From NCBI GenBank assembly GCA_943736015.1, contig OX031070.1, positions 22,465,673 through 22,529,672 of the forward strand: 64,000 nucleotides of DNA, given 5' to 3'. How positions within the stretch are numbered: position 1 is the stretch's first letter; each line of letters begins with the position of its first letter. Source of the stretch: Tridacna crocea. Taxonomy: Eukaryota > Mollusca > Bivalvia > Cardiida > Cardiidae. Below the pieces are notes generated by a model. That model did not search any database and was not told the origin of the DNA. It was given only the letters and a program-made list of their open reading frames with translations. Below, in pieces: positions 63,101 through 64,000 of the stretch. Position numbers and translations under genes: made by a program.

Positions 63101-64000
63101 TTTTTTTCTAATATTTGTCCCAGTGACCTAGCTCTTGATCTGACATGACCCAATTCTTAACTGTTATTGGATATCATCAAGCCAAACATTCTAACCATGT
63201 ATCATAAGTACATGACAGTAAAAGTAGCCTCTAGAGTGTACACAAGATTTTCCTGAGATTGGTTCCAGTGACCTAGTTTTTGTTCCAGCATGATCCTATT
63301 TGTAACCTGTTTGAGACTTCATCAAGACAACTACTCAGACAAAGTTTCATAAGCATTGTGTAGTAAATGTGGCCTCTAGAATACCTACAAAATTTGGTCT
63401 AGTGACCTACTTTTTCACCCACAAAGATCCAAACTTGTTCAAAACATGGTAAATTTCAGGAGAATCAGACTGAAAATGTGGCCCTTAGACAAAACACAAG
63501 GTTTTCCTAAGATTTGGGCTCATGACCTACATTTTGACCCAACAAGACCAAACTTTATCTTTGTGCACGATATTATCAAGACAAACCATTTCACAAATAT
63601 CAAACTCAAATTGTAGCTTTTACTGTGCACACATGGTAATAGTTGACACCCAGAGGAAGGTCTATGGACGATACAGAATGCACAACAGATGAAACATGAT
63701 CACAGAGGCTTACCTTGAGCACTTTGTGCTACAATGAGCTTAAAACAAAACCAATATTTTTCTTAATTTCATAAAGTCTGTCTCACAGAAAATACCATGC
63801 AATTTTATCTAAATACTCATACAAAACTATATGCAACTTTTATCAATATTCCAAAGCCATTTTGAATTGTTGTCATCATCTTTTAAATAAACTCATATTC
63901 ACAGAAAGCTGACATAAGAAAAAGGCTAAATACACAAAATAGCTTACCTCTGTTTCCCTTGCCTTTAACTCTAACATTTGTTGTTTCAACATTTCAGCAA
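54044..64000 (-). CDS. TCHP: Trichoplein keratin filament-binding protein homologue, 3' part of the gene (eight exons; 5' end off the window)
   Basis: Eight minus-strand exons join in phase to about 272 codons of a highly charged, nearly unbroken coiled coil. Blocks that match my memory of human trichoplein in the same order are LKKEQEEL, QIQEEL, ADASWMKK (human ADVAWMKQ), EKAREAEL, MWQKREAEWERER, RLMKEVL and QEESIKHREELI. Trichoplein is a TPH-domain protein of centrioles, desmosomes and keratin filaments; in vertebrates it activates Aurora A at the mother centriole and restrains primary-cilium assembly. Molluscs lack vertebrate-type keratins, so a centriolar role is the better inference here. 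Roughly the C-terminal half is present. The N-terminal half lies past 64000. After the last exon seen, the vertebrate protein continues for a short PKPYGHPKIAWN-type tail, which I could not locate upstream of a stop. Introns of about 0.7 to 3.2 kb are full of repeats. Confidence 0.9.
54418..54690. mobile_element. PalC element in trichoplein intron
   Basis: ATATGGTTTGCAACACGCAA to ATGTAATGCAAGCCATAT. The right hairpin carries mirrored changes: GTCTTGGATTAGCCTGC and GCAGGCTAATCCAAGAC (family GTCYCGGATTAG/CTAATCCGAGAC). Confidence 0.87.
54860..55088 (+). mobile_element. PalA element in trichoplein intron
   Basis: Complete, TTAA ends; ends 63 bp from the exon at 55152. Antisense to the gene. Confidence 0.9.
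55152..55337 (-). CDS. TCHP: Trichoplein exon
   Basis: 186 bp, 62 codons, acceptor TTACAG, donor GTTTGA (a weak but legal GT donor). Starts VLDARNEQIIDRMEEV, contains QEESIKHREELIREME and ends KLKLELKEQ. Human counterpart: QEESLKHREQLIRNLE. Heptad pattern throughout. Confidence 0.94.
55411..55688 (-). mobile_element. PalA element, old, in intron
   Basis: GTTTACCCATTAAAAAACAA, AGAGAAAATTCTGGTAACTA, GTTTGGTAAAAGGGTAA; interior enlarged. Confidence 0.65.
56118..56345 (+). mobile_element. PalA element, old, in intron
   Basis: ATGACAAAATTCTAGACCTG, AAGGAGAAAATTCTGCTTAC, GTATTGTAATGGGTTCAA. Confidence 0.75.
56558..56785 (-). mobile_element. PalF element in intron
   Basis: TTAACCCTTTACTCCATTGA to GGGGTAAAGGGTTA; palindrome GTGGCAAAAGGTGAAATTGC with TCGTGACGAGC, nearly perfect. 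Ends 50 bp from the exon at 56835. Confidence 0.9.
56835..56916 (-). CDS. TCHP: Trichoplein exon
   Basis: 82 bp, acceptor TTACAG, donor GTACAT. After one base that completes Gln it reads DEAARMWQKREAEWERERKA and then RERLMKE. Matches human [20 protein letters not shown] very closely; this is the best conserved stretch. Confidence 0.94.
57107..57335 (-). mobile_element. PalA element, TTGCTCG-like loop, in intron
   Basis: Complete, TTAA ends; loop GAAATTGCTCTAAACGGGC; arms share TTGAGAAAAGG / CCTTTTCTCA where the family has TGGGAAAAGG. Confidence 0.86.
57332..57587 (+). mobile_element. PalA element, old, joined to the previous
   Basis: Starts at the shared TTAA 57332-57335; GGATAAAGTTCTGGTTACTA centre; GTGTGGTAAATGG end; about 60 bp of extra sequence inside. 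Confidence 0.7.
57737..57798 (-). CDS. TCHP: Trichoplein exon
   Basis: 62 bp between acceptor CTGTAG and donor GTAAGTC. Reads VVEDQIRVEKAREAELDLLY, then CA of a codon finished in the next exon. Matches human IEEQLQLERAREAELQMLL. A repeat element begins only about 20 bp upstream of its acceptor. Confidence 0.92.
57820..59425 (+). repeat. Repeat block with CCCCCTTTTTCC units and a 362-bp higher-order duplication
   Basis: Begins AGAGCCGTCAGAGACGGG with TTATGCTCCCCGAA and ends TGCTCGCCCTTCGGGAAGCA after a GACAGACGGACGG run; the ends are imperfect inverted repeats. Inside, units of about 180 bp each start CCCCCTTTTTCCATGACA; positions 58503-58862 and 58866-59222 repeat at about 362 bp. Lies in the trichoplein intron, starting about 20 bp from an acceptor. 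Confidence 0.82.
59660..59885 (+). mobile_element. PalA element, old, in intron
   Basis: GAAAGCCTTTGCAAACAGAA, AAGGAGAAAATCCTGGTAAC, CTCTTCAGGGCTGTTAAAAC. Confidence 0.7.
59907..60132 (+). mobile_element. PalA element in intron
   Basis: ATAACTCTTTTCCACACAGC to TGTGGAAAAGGTATAA; tip GCTGGTTAACAGC. Confidence 0.8.
60400..60945. repeat. Dispersed repeat with ATATTTTCAC motifs, in intron
   Basis: CGGTAATATTTTCACAAGTG faces TTGAAAATATTACCCATTG at 60467-60512; GTTGCATACCC at 60650 and GGTATGCAAC at 60932 are inverted. A 127-codon frame (60517-60900) crosses it but has no domain I recognise. Confidence 0.5.
61031..61141 (-). CDS. TCHP: Trichoplein exon
   Basis: 111 bp, exactly 37 codons, acceptor TTTCAG and donor GTAAGG. 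Reads ELDRKILEALAEKEAEM and then AEVLTARKEKARADASWMKK. The Trp-Met in DASWMKK is the clearest anchor to trichoplein (DVAWMKQ). Confidence 0.94.
61533..61770 (+). mobile_element. PalA element, old, in intron
   Basis: TTAATCCTTTACTAGACAAC start, GAGAAAATGCTATTTACC centre, TTAA end; AATGTTAAGTTCA is doubled inside. Ends 49 bp from the exon at 61819. Upstream, 61370-61490 holds a GACGGACA-type repeat fragment. Confidence 0.75.
61819..61885 (-). CDS. TCHP: Trichoplein exon
   Basis: 67 bp between acceptor CATCAG and donor GTAAGACA. One base completes the split Gly codon, then RVLLRQHIAQMRRRSKQIQ and EEL follow. Same length and pattern as human GRFLRHQYNAQLSRRTQQIQ. Too short to be obvious without the neighbouring exons; found by following the phase. 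Confidence 0.92.
61947..62158 (-). mobile_element. PalA element in intron
   Basis: AAACCTTTACCATACAATCT, AGAAGAAAATGCTGGTTACC with mirror, TTTTGTCATATGCTAAA. Confidence 0.78.
62552..62664 (-). CDS. TCHP: Trichoplein exon
   Basis: 113 bp, 37 codons plus two bases. It begins AEMLKKEQEELEKEQWALEE after the acceptor TAATAG and ends KKQDFG, with the Gly codon split before the donor GTTAGT. Matches the human segment around KLKKEQENLLKQRWELERL. Confidence 0.92.
62728..63742 (+). repeat. Bivalve-type tandem element, period 120-150 bp, in intron
   Basis: GGCTTATAGGCTCACCTAAG at one end and AGGCTTACCTTGAGCACTTT at the other. GTGACCTAGTTTTTG-like anchors at about 62971, 63119, 63267, 63400 and 63522, each with ATCAAGACAAACATTCT and TTCATAAG. 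I recall this class as abundant in bivalve genomes. No coding sequence. Confidence 0.75.
63948..64000 (-). CDS. TCHP: Trichoplein exon (first visible, cut by the window edge)
   Basis: Reads AEMLKQQMLELKARETE on the minus strand and ends in GAG followed by the donor GTAAGCT. The phase at the donor is 0. It matches the human block LLQQMEELKLKEVE. The exon continues beyond 64000. Confidence 0.85.

Noticed and set aside
1-64000. Reverse transcriptase, integrase, capsid or transposase genes
   Set aside because: No frame long enough or with catalytic motifs was found; all mobile elements seen are non-autonomous.

Overview
This 64-kb window looks like the nuclear genome of a bivalve mollusc, most likely a heterodont such as a dreissenid mussel. 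The evidence is a low gene density, introns with GT/AG borders, and dispersed repeats of types I recall from bivalve assemblies: tRNA-derived SINEs ending in (AATC)n, retroposon tails ending in TCTGT repeats, and hairpin elements carrying TTAGCCTGCGCAG-type cores. The species is an inference from memory, not a search result. I saw no bacterial, plasmid or viral gene, no CRISPR array, no rRNA and no convincing tRNA gene.

Two protein-coding loci can be supported. One is an intronless rhodopsin-class G-protein-coupled receptor at 38725-39786 (+). The other is the 3' half of a trichoplein (TCHP) homologue on the minus strand, from beyond the right edge down to 54044. Eight exons were read; all splice junctions keep phase and the joined product aligns with vertebrate trichoplein block by block. 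Its 5' part lies outside the window and its last short exon was not found.

Nearly everything else is repeat. The dominant family (PalA here) is a non-autonomous DNA element of about 229 bp. It begins and ends with TTAACCC-like termini on a TTAA target, and its centre is an almost perfect palindrome with arms of about 31 nt. About sixty copies, from intact to barely recognisable, cover roughly a fifth of the window. Several stand head to tail sharing one TTAA, one is inserted into another, and one has a hybrid core. A TTAA target and these termini are typical of piggyBac-derived MITEs. Further hairpin families are PalF (loop TTGCTCG), PalB (GATCAGACTGCAC core), PalC (TGCAACAC termini with an inner GATTAGCCTGCGCAG hairpin), PalE (GCATTAAGCACCC end) and PalD (an 80-bp full-length hairpin). 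There is also a Mutator-like pair with a 9-bp target duplication, a pair of 405-bp TTAA elements, and an element whose ends are arrays of GGACAAAAG.

Tandem arrays include a 37-bp purine-rich minisatellite of about 1.9 kb (4701-6565), a diverged array of about 100 bp period (20080-21430), a 362-bp duplicated unit in a trichoplein intron (57820-59425) and a bivalve-type array of 120-150 bp period in another intron (62728-63742).

Layout: 1-4.6 kb dispersed elements; 4.7-6.6 kb minisatellite; 6.7-9.8 kb PalA cluster; 10-19 kb mixed hairpin elements; 19-22 kb SINE and the 100-bp array; 22-30 kb sparse elements and hairpins; 30-38 kb dense PalA cluster; 38.7-39.8 kb receptor; 40-53 kb PalA-rich intergenic DNA; 54-64 kb trichoplein gene with repeat-filled introns. 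The strongest unusual signal is that the two arms of individual palindromes carry matching substitutions, in at least three unrelated families.
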